A stretch of 64,000 bases of DNA from Bradyrhizobium jicamae (GTDB taxonomy: Bacteria > Pseudomonadota > Alphaproteobacteria > Rhizobiales > Xanthobacteraceae), in the NCBI RefSeq assembly GCF_018130695.1, contig NZ_JAFCJX010000002.1, forward strand, positions 62,001-126,000, written 5' to 3'. A program made the position numbers and the translations under genes. Positions 33,943-43,634 of this stretch are shown here, in pieces; positions within the stretch are counted from its first letter, which is position 1; every line of letters starts with the position of its first letter. The notes under the pieces are model-generated. The model was not told the origin of the DNA and made no database searches. It worked only from the letters and a program-made list of their open reading frames with translations.

Positions 33943-33961
33943 GTCACTTTAGTATTAATAG
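33943..33961 (-). promoter_or_regulatory. 19-bp motif shared with the glutaredoxin upstream region (copy 2)
   Basis: GTCACTTTAGTATTAATAG, one base different from copy 1 at 19043. It lies 31 bases upstream of the iron-ADH start codon and just before a TATATT on the minus strand that could be a -10 element. An operator for a shared regulator is plausible. Confidence 0.5.
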
Positions 33962-34124
33962 TTACGAGGCGCAACGGCCATCTTTTCTGGCACCCAATCG
34001 AGCTCGGTTCTTCCGGTCGTCGGCGTCATCCTGACGGAAGGCAACCATTCTGACGCGCGTGCGCAAGGTCGATCGGCCAACCCGCGCTTCGAGAAAGCCG
34101 GGCTTGGCCAGAACATGCAGCTTC

Positions 34125-34367
34125 TCAGTTCGCTGCCATAGAAGGCCGCTCGTCCGGTCGAGGATGGCGAGCGCAGCTCCCACCGCGACTTGAAATAGCG
34201 ACGATGCACTGTTCGAGCGTATCGAAACTGCATTTCCGTATGGCTGACGAATAGTCCTGGAGACAGTATCCAGAGGCGTCTGTTGAGACGGCCGGCGCGA
34301 CGCTCAGGTAGTCTGCGCCAGCGAGCCCGACGAGGGCCATCGAAAGGAGGGTGAATAGCTTGCTCAA
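34125..34367 (-). CDS. DUF3551 family small secreted protein
   Basis: 80 aa. A signal-like N terminus (MSKLFTLLSMALVGLAGADY) precedes a short Cys-bearing core: YCLQDYSSAIRKCSFDTLEQ then CIVAISSRGGSCARHP. This Y-C-x-Q...C-x-F...Q-C...C pattern is characteristic of DUF3551 proteins found in Bradyrhizobium and relatives. Four cysteines could form two disulfides after export. GGAG-like bases (AGACGACTT upstream) are weak. Function unknown. It stands between the iron-ADH gene and the RND pump and was probably acquired independently of both. Confidence 0.7.
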   Translation of the reverse strand: MSKLFTLLSMALVGLAGADYLSVAPAVSTDASGYCLQDYSSAIRKCSFDTLEQCIVAISSRGGSCARHPRPDERPSMAAN

Positions 34368-34478
34368 AAGTCGTCTCCACTCAGGCAGTCATTTTTCTTG
34401 CGCGACGGGGGACGGCGCGCTTTCGCAGGCCGCCTCGCAGAATCCGGCCTTTCGGTGATTCATGAGTCTGCGAGACCC

Positions 34479-37400
34479 CTATTCGGCAGCCATTGCCGGT
34501 TGTGCATGCGCTTCTTCCGTCGTCTCCGCATGCGTCCCATCTGCGGCCGGCTTGATCCGGAACCAGGTGGCATAGAGCGCCGGCAGAAACAGCAGGATCA
34601 GAACCGTTCCGACCGCGGTGCCACCGATCAGCGTGTAGGCCATCGAGCCCCAGAAGACGGAATGCGTGAGCGGGATGAAGGCCAGGACGGCAGCAAGCGC
34701 CGTGAGGATCACGGGCCTCGTGCGTTGCACCGTGGCCTCAATGACGGCATGATAGTCGTCAAGTCCGGCGGCAAGGTTCTCCTTGATCTGTTCGGTCAGA
34801 ATCAGAGTGTTGCGCATCAGGATGCCCGCCAGTCCGATCAGGCCCAGAATCGCGTTGAAGCCGAACGGCTGGTTGAAGAGGAGCAATGCCGGCACGACAC
34901 CGACGAGGCCGAGCGGTCCGGTCAGGACAACCATCGCCATCGTCGAGAACGATCGCACCTGCAGCATGACGACGATCAGCATGGCAGCGATCATGACCGG
35001 GAAGATTTTGCCCAACGCAGTATTGGCCTTGGTTGCCTCCTCGATCGATCCGCCCAGCTCGATACGATAGCCGGCCGGAAGGGATGCGATCAGCGGCTGG
35101 AGGGCCGTCTTGATCTCCTTGGAGACCTCCGGAGGCTGGGTCGCCTCGTTGATATCCGAGCGTATCGTGACGACAGGGGTGCGATCGCGGCGCTTCATAA
35201 TCGGCTCTTCAAGCCGGATTTCCGAATGGCCGACTTGGTCGAGCGGAATTGAACGGCCGTCCCGGCTCATCAACGAGAAATCCGCCAGACGCGCCGGATC
35301 CAGCCGCTCGCCACCGGCGCTGCGTGCCACGATCGGGACATTGCGGATGTCCTCGCGAACCTGCGTCACGGCGATGCCGGTGAGCAGGAACTGGAGTTGA
35401 CGTCCCACCTCCGCCGGAGAGAGGCTGATGAGGTTCAGTCGATCCTGATCCGGTATGAAGCGCAGCACGGGCGTGCGATTACCCCAATCGCGATTTGCCT
35501 GCCGCACATCGGGAACGCCACGCATGATTTCGAGGGCCTTCTGAGAGATGGCGTACAATTGTGTCGGATCCGGTCCCATCACACGAAACTCCACCGGGAA
35601 CGGCGTATAGGGTCCGAACACGAGCTGGGTGACGCGCACATTGGCCTCAGGCGCGAGCCCCAGTGACACGGTCTGGCGGAGCCGGTGCTTCAACGCCTCG
35701 CGTGCCTGTGCGTCAGGCGTCAGGACGACGATCTTCGCGAAGGCCGGATCGGGCAGCTCGGGCGCCATCGCGAAGAAGAAGCGGGGCGCGCCCTGACCGA
35801 CATAACTTGTGATGATCTTGGCCTCGGATTGATCGTGCAGCCAGCCCTCGATTTTTTCGACGGTGGCCGTCGTTGTCTCGATGCTGGTGCCTTCCGGCAG
35901 GCGAACCTCCACCAGCACTTCCGGGCGATCGGAGGTCGGGAAGAACTGCTGCTTGACGCCACCCATGCCGACTACGGAAAGCGCGAAGGCGATGCCGACG
36001 ATGCTGCAGGTCAGGAATTTATGCCGGACGGCGAGGGTGATGAGGCCTCGCAGGCGCTGATAGTTGGGCGTGCCGTAAATCGCTTGATGGCCGCCTTCGA
36101 CCGGCTTGATGGCGGGCAGCATCTTGACGCCGAGGTACGGCGTGAAGATCACAGCGACGATCCAGGAGACGATGAGGGCGAACCCCACGACCCAGAAGAT
36201 GTTGCCGGCGTATTCGCCCGCGGTCGAGCGCGCAAAACCAACCGGCAGGAAGCCCGCGATCGTCACGAGCGTTCCGGACAGCATCGGCGCCGCGGTGTGG
36301 CTCCACGCATAGGCCGCCGCCGAGATGCGGTCCATGCCCTCTTCCATCTTCACCACCATCACCTCGATCGCGATGATGGCGTCGTCGACGAGCAGACCGA
36401 GCGCGAGGATCAAAGCGCCGAGAGTGATGCGGTCGAAGAACCGGCCGGTTTCAAGCATGATAAGGAACACGACGGCGAGCGTCAGGGGCACGGCCGCCGC
36501 CACGACGATGCCGACGCGCCAGCCGAGGCTGAGCAGGCTCACCAGCAGCACCACGCCTAGCGCCATCGCGAACTTCATCATGAATTCGTCGACCGCCGAG
36601 GTGATGTTGACAGCCTGGTCGCTGACCTTGGCGAGGCTCATCCCGAGCGGCAGTGTCCCGGCAATCGCTGCGGACCTCTCCTCCAGCGCCTTGCCGAGAG
36701 CCAGACCATTCCAGCCCTCCTGCATCACCGCCGCGAGCATGATGGTGGGCTCGCCCTGGTGCCTGATGATATAGGTGGGTGGATCCTCGTAGCCGCGGCG
36801 CACCTCGGCAATGTCGGACAGCTTCAGCGTCCGCCCGGCAGCGACGATCGGGGTGTCGGCGATCGCCTGGACGCTGTCATAGGCGCCATCGACCCGGATG
36901 AAGACTTGCGGTCCCTTGGTGTCAATCGAGCCCGCCGGGGTCAAAGTGTTCTGCCGCTGCAACGCGGCAACGATATCCGTTGCCGATACGCCGAGCGTTG
37001 CCAGCTTGACGTAGGAAAACTCGACGAAGATCTGTTCGGGACGCTCGCCGAGGATATTGATCTTCTTGACGCCGGGCACGTGAAGAAGATCCTGGCGGAT
37101 GGTCTCGGCTTGCCTGGCGAGTTCGCGCATCGGCATGCCCTTGGCCTTGAGGGCATAAAGGGCGAAGCTCACGTCGGAATATTCGTCGTTGACGAAGGGG
37201 CCGAGCACGCCAGAGGGCAGCTTGCGCGCTTCATCTCCCAGCTTCTTGCGGGCCTGGTAGAATTCTTCCTGCACGCTCGATGGCGGCGTGCTGTCTTTCA
37301 GCGTCACGGTCATGTAGGCGTAACCAGGCCGCGTCGTCGTCTCCACCCGATCGTACCAGGTCAGTTCTTGAATCCGCTTCTCCAGGGGGTCGGCGACCTG

Positions 37401-37592
37401 GTCCTGCATCTCCCGGGCGGTCGCGCCCGGCCAAACCGTCGTGACCGTCAGGGTCTTGATGGTGAAGGATGGATCCTCGGCCCGCCCGAGCATGAAGAAG
37501 GCATAGGCGCCAGCGGCTGCCAGCAGGAGGATGAAGAACAGGGTGACAGCCCGTTCGCGAACGGCGAGGGCGGAGAGATTGAAGCTCATCAC
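34479..37592 (-). CDS. RND efflux permease (HAE-1-like, AcrB superfamily)
   Basis: 1037 aa. Twelve membrane segments are expected: TM1 at 16-36 (TLFFILLLAAAGAYAFFML), a periplasmic loop of about 300 residues, then TM2-TM6, a second large loop and TM7-12. The proton relay acids are in LGLLVDDAIIAIE (TM4, near residue 400). The C terminus is cytoplasmic (HAETTEEAHAQPAMAAE). It overlaps the adaptor gene by four bases (ATGA). Works as a trimer with the adaptor and an outer-membrane channel; no TolC-like gene is present here. Under the TetR at 38903 through three operators. Substrate likely an organic acid, solvent or aromatic product. Confidence 0.92.
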   Translation of the reverse strand: MMSFNLSALAVRERAVTLFFILLLAAAGAYAFFMLGRAEDPSFTIKTLTVTTVWPGATAREMQDQVADPLEKRIQELTWYDRVETTTRPGYAYMTVTLKDSTPPSSVQEEFYQARKKLGDEARKLPSGVLGPFVNDEYSDVSFALYALKAKGMPMRELARQAETIRQDLLHVPGVKKINILGERPEQIFVEFSYVKLATLGVSATDIVAALQRQNTLTPAGSIDTKGPQVFIRVDGAYDSVQAIADTPIVAAGRTLKLSDIAEVRRGYEDPPTYIIRHQGEPTIMLAAVMQEGWNGLALGKALEERSAAIAGTLPLGMSLAKVSDQAVNITSAVDEFMMKFAMALGVVLLVSLLSLGWRVGIVVAAAVPLTLAVVFLIMLETGRFFDRITLGALILALGLLVDDAIIAIEVMVVKMEEGMDRISAAAYAWSHTAAPMLSGTLVTIAGFLPVGFARSTAGEYAGNIFWVVGFALIVSWIVAVIFTPYLGVKMLPAIKPVEGGHQAIYGTPNYQRLRGLITLAVRHKFLTCSIVGIAFALSVVGMGGVKQQFFPTSDRPEVLVEVRLPEGTSIETTTATVEKIEGWLHDQSEAKIITSYVGQGAPRFFFAMAPELPDPAFAKIVVLTPDAQAREALKHRLRQTVSLGLAPEANVRVTQLVFGPYTPFPVEFRVMGPDPTQLYAISQKALEIMRGVPDVRQANRDWGNRTPVLRFIPDQDRLNLISLSPAEVGRQLQFLLTGIAVTQVREDIRNVPIVARSAGGERLDPARLADFSLMSRDGRSIPLDQVGHSEIRLEEPIMKRRDRTPVVTIRSDINEATQPPEVSKEIKTALQPLIASLPAGYRIELGGSIEEATKANTALGKIFPVMIAAMLIVVMLQVRSFSTMAMVVLTGPLGLVGVVPALLLFNQPFGFNAILGLIGLAGILMRNTLILTEQIKENLAAGLDDYHAVIEATVQRTRPVILTALAAVLAFIPLTHSVFWGSMAYTLIGGTAVGTVLILLFLPALYATWFRIKPAADGTHAETTEEAHAQPAMAAE

Positions 37593-38692
37593 TTGCTCCC
37601 GCTGTCCGAGGCGGTCCTGACGCGAGCGCCCTCGTGCAGAAGATGAGCGCCCAGGGAAACAATCTGGTCACCAGACTTCGATCCGGAGATAACGGCCGTT
37701 TCGCTGGTCACGCGCAAAAGCTTGACGGGCTGCAGGCGTACGGTCGAGGTCGCGCTGTCGAAGACCCACACGCCCGTCGTTCTGCCGTCGTCGAGCACGG
37801 CTCCCAGCGGCACCTGGACTTCCGGCTGATGATCCTGGCTTGCAAGCCGAATGGTGACCGTCGCGCCAAGCGGCGCCGCGGCGGCATCGCCATCGAGCAC
37901 GTAGCGGGCCTCATAAGTGCGGGTCTGGGGATCGGCGGAATCCGACAACTGGCGCAGGTGCGCGGTAAAGCGGCGCCCATCGCTCCCATACAAGCTCGCC
38001 TCGGCGAGTGATCCGATCGCCGGCCGGGTCGTTTCGGGAAGCGCCACCACAGCTTCGCGAGGGCCGGACTGCGCAAGCCGAACGACCGTTTGGCCGGCGG
38101 ACACCACTTGGCCGGGCTCACCAAGTGTTTGGGTGACTGTTCCGTCCGCGTCCGCCACCAGGATGGAATAGGTCGCCTGGTTTTCGGCCACTCCTGCTTC
38201 GGCTTCGGCCGCGGCGAGTTGCGCCTTGGCGGTGTCCGATGCGGCCTTCGCCTGCTCGTAGCGTTGCTTTGACGTCCATCCGTCGTTCACCAGATTGGCG
38301 TAGCGCCGCTCGTCGGCGTCGGTCTGAACGACAACCGCACGCGCAGCGACGACCGCGTTGCGCTTTGCTGCGACCGCCAGACGCAGATCGGTTTCGTCGA
38401 TCCGCATCAGCGGCTGGCCGGATTTGACCTGCTCGCCGACATTCACGAGTCGTTCGACGATCTTTCCGGCCACGCGAAACCCGAGATTGCTTTCCACGCG
38501 CGCGCCGACGGTCCCGGTGAAACCACGTTCAGATCCGCTGACCCGCGTGGCCGTCACCAGGCGGACCATCGGGGGCTCCTGCCTCGGATCGCTGACCGCG
38601 GAGGCTTCATGAGAGGGAATCGCAAGAGCAACGAAGGTCGCCACCCCCGCTGGGACCAGAATTCCGGCCAGCACTGCAACACCCCTCATCAT
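37589..38692 (-). CDS. RND efflux periplasmic adaptor (membrane fusion protein)
   Basis: 367 aa. N-terminal hydrophobic anchor (VAVLAGILVPAGVATFVALA), then a barrel-sandwich half RVESNLGFRVAGKIVERLVN, a helical hairpin of about 90 residues rich in Ala/Gln/Glu, and the second lipoyl half ATYSILVADADGTVTQTLGE. The beta-barrel and proximal domains follow. AGGAGA lies before the ATG at 38692. First gene of the pump operon, overlapping the permease by ATGA. Confidence 0.9.
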   Translation of the reverse strand: MMRGVAVLAGILVPAGVATFVALAIPSHEASAVSDPRQEPPMVRLVTATRVSGSERGFTGTVGARVESNLGFRVAGKIVERLVNVGEQVKSGQPLMRIDETDLRLAVAAKRNAVVAARAVVVQTDADERRYANLVNDGWTSKQRYEQAKAASDTAKAQLAAAEAEAGVAENQATYSILVADADGTVTQTLGEPGQVVSAGQTVVRLAQSGPREAVVALPETTRPAIGSLAEASLYGSDGRRFTAHLRQLSDSADPQTRTYEARYVLDGDAAAAPLGATVTIRLASQDHQPEVQVPLGAVLDDGRTTGVWVFDSATSTVRLQPVKLLRVTSETAVISGSKSGDQIVSLGAHLLHEGARVRTASDSGSK

Positions 38693-38710
38693 GACCGTCT
38701 CCTTCGGATT

Positions 38711-38732
38711 TTAGATTTCATACGACATCTAT
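38711..38732 (-). promoter_or_regulatory. TetR operator copy 1 (over the pump -10)
   Basis: A 22-bp element, TTAGAT (38711-38716) N10 ATCTAT (38727-38732). On the minus strand it matches the consensus WTAGAT-N10-MTCTAW shared with copies 2 and 3. It overlaps the -10 box TATAGA (38733-38728) of the pump promoter. Confidence 0.75.
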
Positions 38733-38756
38733 ATGGAAGTTAGATTTCAATCGCAA
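38728..38756 (-). promoter_or_regulatory. Promoter of the RND pump operon
   Basis: On the minus strand TTGCGA (38756-38751), 17-base spacer, TATAGA (38733-38728). The leader to the adaptor ATG is about 30 bases and has a good ribosome site. Operators 1 and 2 cover the -10 and -35 respectively, a clear repressor layout. Confidence 0.7.
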
Positions 38757-38761
38757 TCTAA
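38740..38761 (-). promoter_or_regulatory. TetR operator copy 2 (over the pump -35)
   Basis: TTAGAT (38740-38745) N10 ATCTAA (38756-38761), perfect arms (TTAGATT/AATCTAA if 7 bp are counted). It is 29 bp from copy 1 and covers the -35 and spacer of the pump promoter. Confidence 0.8.
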
Positions 38762-38838
38762 TTTTAAGGGATAACGGGAACGTGATCCCGGAAACCGGGA
38801 TCTTCGCTGTGCGGCGGTCAATCCGGCCGCCCGGATTG

Positions 38839-38860
38839 ATAGATTGCAGTTGAACTCTAT
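38839..38860 (+). promoter_or_regulatory. TetR operator copy 3 (over the tetR -35)
   Basis: ATAGAT (38839-38844) N10 CTCTAT (38855-38860), same length and inner TTGAA as copy 2 in its minus-strand sense. It overlaps the -35 TTGCAG (38844-38849) of the regulator's own promoter, so autoregulation is expected. A further palindrome TCTATAT-TGG-ATATAGA follows at 38856-38872. Confidence 0.75.
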
Positions 38861-38872
38861 ATTGGATATAGA
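38844..38872 (+). promoter_or_regulatory. Promoter of the TetR gene divergent from the pump
   Basis: TTGCAG (38844-38849), 17-base spacer, TATAGA (38867-38872). Aligned with the pump promoter, 21 of 29 positions agree, including TTGC, TTGAA, TCTA and ATATAGA, so the two divergent promoters look like copies of one regulated unit. Confidence 0.65.
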
Positions 38873-38902
38873 AGTCGAACGAAATCCAAATGGAGACCTA
38901 CG

Positions 38903-39481
38903 ATGCGAGTGAGTCGCACTCAGGCGGCCGAGAACCGCCAAACGGTGATCAATGTGGCCAGTCGACTGTTCAGGGAGCGCGGCTTTGATGGCATCGGTCT
39001 CAAGGATCTGATGAAGGGGGCGGGACTCACCCAAGGCGCTTTCTACAAGCAGTTCGCCTCAAAGGAGGATCTGGCGGTGGAGGCGTCCAGGCGCGCATTG
39101 GAAAGCGCGTCCGGCCGATGGTCAGACGCGGCCGCGGCACATCCTGACGATCCACTCGGAGCGGTGATTGCGTTCTACCTCAGTGGCGACCATTGCGAAG
39201 AGAAGATGGATGGCTGTCCGATCGTGGCGCTCGGCTCGGATGCCGCCCGACAGGGCCCCGAGGTCAAGGCGGAATTCGAAGCGGGAATCAAAGCGCATCT
39301 CGACGTACTGGACCGCTTTCTCGCCGAAACTGGCGACGAGGCCTCCCGCAGCAAGGCGATGGCCATTCTCGCGACGATGGTCGGCGCGGTGACGCTATCG
39401 CGCGTGATCAACGACCCCAGTCTGGCTCAGGGCGTTCTGGATGCAGCGGCGAAACAGGTTCGAGACGCCGCTGCCGCTTGA
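38903..39481 (+). CDS. TetR/AcrR family repressor of the RND pump
   Basis: 192 aa. HTH at about 13-57 (VINVASRLFRERGFDGIGLK then DLMKGAGLTQGAFYKQFASK). The C-terminal domain has MDGCPIVALGSDAARQG, with a Cys that is conserved in this subgroup and might sense reactive compounds. Divergent from the pump; three identical-type operators lie in the 210-bp spacer. The SDR gene at 39494 starts 12 bases after its stop, so regulator and SDR are likely one transcript. Confidence 0.9.
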   Translation: MRVSRTQAAENRQTVINVASRLFRERGFDGIGLKDLMKGAGLTQGAFYKQFASKEDLAVEASRRALESASGRWSDAAAAHPDDPLGAVIAFYLSGDHCEEKMDGCPIVALGSDAARQGPEVKAEFEAGIKAHLDVLDRFLAETGDEASRSKAMAILATMVGAVTLSRVINDPSLAQGVLDAAAKQVRDAAAA

Positions 39482-39493
39482 AAGGATGGGCCG

Positions 39494-40351
39494 GTGTTCG
39501 GATTGAGAATTCGCCCGATCCCATTCGCTGACCAAACTAGAGAGAGTGCGATATCGAAAGAAGCAACGGACAACTTCGCCGGAAAATGGGCGCTGGTCAC
39601 GGGCGCGTCTAGTGGCCTCGGCCTTGAATTCGCGGATCTCCTGGCGGCGCAGAAGGTCAATCTCGTATTGGCGGCCCGACGGCTTAAGCCGATGGAAAAG
39701 CTTGCCTCCGATCTTCGCAGCAAATACGGGGTGGACGTGCTGGTCGAGGCGATCAATCTTGCCGGGCGCGGCGCGGCAAGCCGCCTGAAAAGCAGTCTCG
39801 AGGCGAGGTCGGTGATGATCGACATCTTGGTGAACAATGCCGGATTCGGCTTGCACGGCGATTTTTTGGAGACGCCGATTGAGCAGACTGCGAACATGAT
39901 CCAGCTCAACATCACCACGCTCACAGAGCTCACCCATCTTTTCGGCCGCGACATGGCTCAGCGGCGATCCGGACATATCCTTCTCATCGCCAGCCTTCTG
40001 GCCTTACAGGCCGTTCCCAGCTATGCGGCCTATGCGGCGACCAAGGCTTATGTGCTGGCCTTTGGCGAGGCTCTGCATGACGAACTCCGCCCGCATGGTG
40101 TGGTCGTTACTAGTCTCTGCCCAGGGCACACCGCGACGGGATTCGATGCGGCAGCCGGCGCAACCGCAACGGCCATGCTGCGCCTCCTCACCATGAAGCC
40201 GCGTCCGGTCGCCGCGAGCGGCATTCGGGCGCTCATGCAAGGAAAGGCCATGGTGATTGCCGGCCTGTCGAACAAGATGGCTGCCTTTTCAAATCGTCTG
40301 GCGCCGCGATCCATGCAAAGGGCCACGATGAAGAGAATAATGGACGCCTAA
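39494..40351 (+). CDS. SDR family oxidoreductase (DltE/YqjQ-like)
   Basis: About 285 aa from GTG 39494; the true start may be some codons later. The dinucleotide motif is VTGASSGLGLEFADLLAAQK, the NNAG motif is VNNAGFGLHG, and the catalytic set is Ser in LLIASLLALQ and Y-A-A-T-K (YAAYAATKAYVLAFGEALHD). LAARRL after the second strand suggests NADP(H). It shares long identical stretches with the SDR at 49084 (for example LLAAQKVNLVLAARR and VVVTSLCPGHT), so the pair arose by duplication. Behind a TetR with pump operators, it may detoxify the compound that the pump exports. Confidence 0.87.
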   Translation: MFGLRIRPIPFADQTRESAISKEATDNFAGKWALVTGASSGLGLEFADLLAAQKVNLVLAARRLKPMEKLASDLRSKYGVDVLVEAINLAGRGAASRLKSSLEARSVMIDILVNNAGFGLHGDFLETPIEQTANMIQLNITTLTELTHLFGRDMAQRRSGHILLIASLLALQAVPSYAAYAATKAYVLAFGEALHDELRPHGVVVTSLCPGHTATGFDAAAGATATAMLRLLTMKPRPVAASGIRALMQGKAMVIAGLSNKMAAFSNRLAPRSMQRATMKRIMDA

Positions 40352-40792
40352 CGCCTGGAGCGACTGCATGTAGGCACTTATCGATCCGTGTTCTACGCAC
40401 GTGTTTTCGAAGAGCGCCGCCGAACGGGTTCGTTAGACCCCGCACACGCCCCCGACCAGCGCAGTCGAATCATCCGGAAGATCAATCGATCCCACTCCAA
40501 AAATTCCAAAACAGAACTTCTGTCATAGTGTCTCCGAAAATACTTCTATTACCAAAGCTCACAGAAGCATCATTGACGGTTCTTATTTGAAACTGTATAA
40601 AGATTTGGCTCTAGCGGGGATCGCTGGGAGCAAGACTCGTGGGGAGCTGTAAGCACTCCTTGGCAAAATGAGCCATCCAAGAATTCGCCGAAGCGGGGGG
40701 AATGATGTTCGTCGATAGGCGCACTTCGAGTCGCAACTGCGAGATCGATCGCGCGCACCGAAAATCGCTGCGATAGCGAGCCTGGAGCGCAA
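40352..40792 (+). other. AT-richer spacer before the OYE gene, no gene seen
   Basis: 441 bases without a supported coding region. It contains the promoter at 40573-40601 and then an approximately 180-base leader. The short frames present are out of step with codon use around them. Confidence 0.55.
40573..40601 (+). promoter_or_regulatory. Promoter with a degenerate GTTC/GAAAC operator (site D)
   Basis: TTGACG (40573-40578), 17-base spacer, TATAAA (40596-40601), the best promoter hexamers of the window. GGTTC (40578-40582) and GAAAC (40589-40593) flank TTATTT, and AACTGTA follows as in site B. The match to sites A-C is partial, so inclusion in the same regulon is a hypothesis. Confidence 0.5.
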
Positions 40793-41893
40793 ATGGCGAT
40801 CGACGTTCTTTTCCGGCCTTTCACGTACAAGGGGCTGAACCTACCAAATCGCGTCGTCATGGCGCCGATGACCCGATCGTTCTCTCCAAATGGCATTGTT
40901 ACCGAAGACGTTGCGCAGTACTACCGCCGCCGGGCCGAAGGCGCGGTCGGACTTATCATTTCCGAGGGGACGGGGGTTGATCGCCCCGCCTCTTTGAACG
41001 ACCCGAACGTCCCTCGGTTTCACGGCGCACAGGAGCTCGCCGGCTGGCGTCGCGTCGTGGATGAAGTCCACGATGCCGGTGGACTGATGGCGCCTCAGCT
41101 TTGGCACGTGGGCGCCGTCCGCACGCGCGAAAAGAACTGGCAGCCTCCAGGCGCCTACGACAGCCCTTCGGGACTTTCGCGACCTGACAAGAGTCCGGGC
41201 GTTCCGATGAGCGACGAGGACATTGCGGACGCCATTCGGGCTTTCGCGGATGCCGCTCTTGCCGCCAAGCGCTCGAATTTCGATGCTGTCGAGCTGCATG
41301 GAGCGCACGGCTATCTGATCGACCAGTTTTTCTGGGAAGGGACCAATCGCAGGGAAGATGCGTATGGCGGCAGAAACCTTCCCGGGAGGGCGCGTTTTGC
41401 CGCCGATATCGTGCGCGCGGTGCGTAAGTCGGTCGGCCCTGAGTTTCCGATATTGCTTCGGATCAGCCAGTGGAAGCAGCAGGACTTCGCCGTGAAGCTT
41501 ACCAGCACGCCGAACGAATTAGAGGCGTGGTTGATGCCTCTGCGTGAAGCCGGCGTTGACATTCTTCACTGCTCGCAACGGCGCTTCTGGGAGGCGGAGT
41601 TCGAGGGCTCGGATCTGAACTTCGCCGGGTGGGCAAAAAAGGTGACGGGCTTGCCAACGATTTCGGTCGGCTCAGTCGGGCTGACGGGTGAGTTCATCGC
41701 CGCATACGGCGGAGAGCGTTCGCGGCCGGCATCCCTGGACGAACTGGTCCGTCGTCTGGACCGAGAGGAATTCGATCTCGTGGCCGTCGGCCGGGCGCTT
41801 CTTCAGGACCCGCAATGGCTTTTGAAGGTGCGTGACGGACGAGCCGATGAGCTGATGGCTTTCGATCGGTCTGCCTTTGCGACCTTGAGCTGA
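40793..41893 (+). CDS. Old yellow enzyme family NADH:flavin oxidoreductase
   Basis: 366 aa. FRPFTYKGLNLPNRVVMAPM opens the barrel; TRSFSPNG holds the residue that contacts FMN; the substrate-binding pair is in VELHGAHGYLIDQFF (His near 166-169), and VAVGRALLQDPQW near the C terminus binds FMN phosphate. OYEs reduce activated C=C bonds of enals, enones, nitro-olefins or N-ethylmaleimide. A stand-alone gene behind site D, with GGAG at the ribosome site. Could feed a ring or side-chain product of the local pathway. Confidence 0.88.
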   Translation: MAIDVLFRPFTYKGLNLPNRVVMAPMTRSFSPNGIVTEDVAQYYRRRAEGAVGLIISEGTGVDRPASLNDPNVPRFHGAQELAGWRRVVDEVHDAGGLMAPQLWHVGAVRTREKNWQPPGAYDSPSGLSRPDKSPGVPMSDEDIADAIRAFADAALAAKRSNFDAVELHGAHGYLIDQFFWEGTNRREDAYGGRNLPGRARFAADIVRAVRKSVGPEFPILLRISQWKQQDFAVKLTSTPNELEAWLMPLREAGVDILHCSQRRFWEAEFEGSDLNFAGWAKKVTGLPTISVGSVGLTGEFIAAYGGERSRPASLDELVRRLDREEFDLVAVGRALLQDPQWLLKVRDGRADELMAFDRSAFATLS

Positions 41894-42090
41894 ACGTCGA
41901 AACACGTTGATGGCTGTGTAGAGCAGGCAAGGATTGGAGGAGATGCGCAAGCTGCGGCATCGAATCCCAAAAAATAATGACGCAATCAGGAGGGGAAAAT
42001 GCACGAGAAGCGGAGGGGATCGGATAGCCGTTGTCGTTGCGACGCGTGGTCGCCCACCAAGTCGCTGAACGGCAAAGGCGAGACGAGCTG

Positions 42091-42881
<791 letters not shown>

Positions 42882-42885
<4 letters not shown>

Positions 42886-43595
42886 CGACGCTGCTCAACG
42901 TCAAGGACCTGCGCGCCTATTACGGTCAGGTCCAGGCGCTCCATGGCCTCTCCTTCTCGCTCAACGAAGGCTCGCTGACGACGCTGCTGGGCGCCAACGG
43001 CGCCGGCAAGACCACGACGCTGCGCGCGATCTGCAACATGGTGCGCTCCACCGGCGGCATCGAGTTCGACGGCAAGCCGCTGAACAACAAATCAACCGAA
43101 AGCATCGTCCGCTTCGGCATCGCCCATGTGCCGCAGGGCCGCGGCACCTTCTCCACCATGACGGTGGAGGAGAATCTCCAGCTCGGGGCCATCACCCGCA
43201 AGGACAATGCCGGCATCATCTCCGACATCGAGCGCATGTATGCGCACTTCCCAGTCTTGAAGCAGCGGCATACCCAGCAGGCCGGCACGCTCTCCGGCGG
43301 CGAGCAGCAGATGCTCGCGGTTGCGCGCGCGCTGATGCTACGACCGCGGCTGATGCTGCTGGACGAGCCGTCCTTTGGCCTGGCGCCACTCGTCGTGCGC
43401 GACCTGTTCGGCATCCTCGGCAAGATCAATCGCGAGGACAAGGTGTCGATCCTGGTGGTCGAACAGAACGCCCAGCTCGCGCTCGAGCTCGCCGACCAGG
43501 CCTATGTGATCGAGACCGGCCGCATCGTGATGTCGGGCAATGCCAAGGACATCGCGAACAACGAAGAAATCCGCAAATCCTATCTGGGTTACTGA
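42882..43595 (+). CDS. livF: LivF-like ABC transporter ATP-binding protein
   Basis: 237 aa, overlapping livG by ATGA. Walker A GANGAGKTTTLRAI near 37-50, the signature SGGEQQMLAVARALM and Walker B LMLLDEPSFGLAP. The Q-loop region is VPQGRGTFSTMTVEENL. It forms a heterodimer with LivG under the LivHM membrane pair. Confidence 0.93.
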
Positions 43596-43634
43596 GGTGG
43601 GATGATGGCAACGACCTATCCGCGCGCGCCGTAC

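Noticed and set aside
33955..34380. 141-codon minus-strand frame overlapping the DUF3551 gene
   Set aside because: The alternative frame has a signal peptide and the cysteine pattern of DUF3551; this one has neither.
38856..38872. TCTATAT-TGG-ATATAGA as an independent operator
   Set aside because: It is mostly the -10 region plus the end of operator copy 3; kept as a note in that feature and not counted as a fourth operator.
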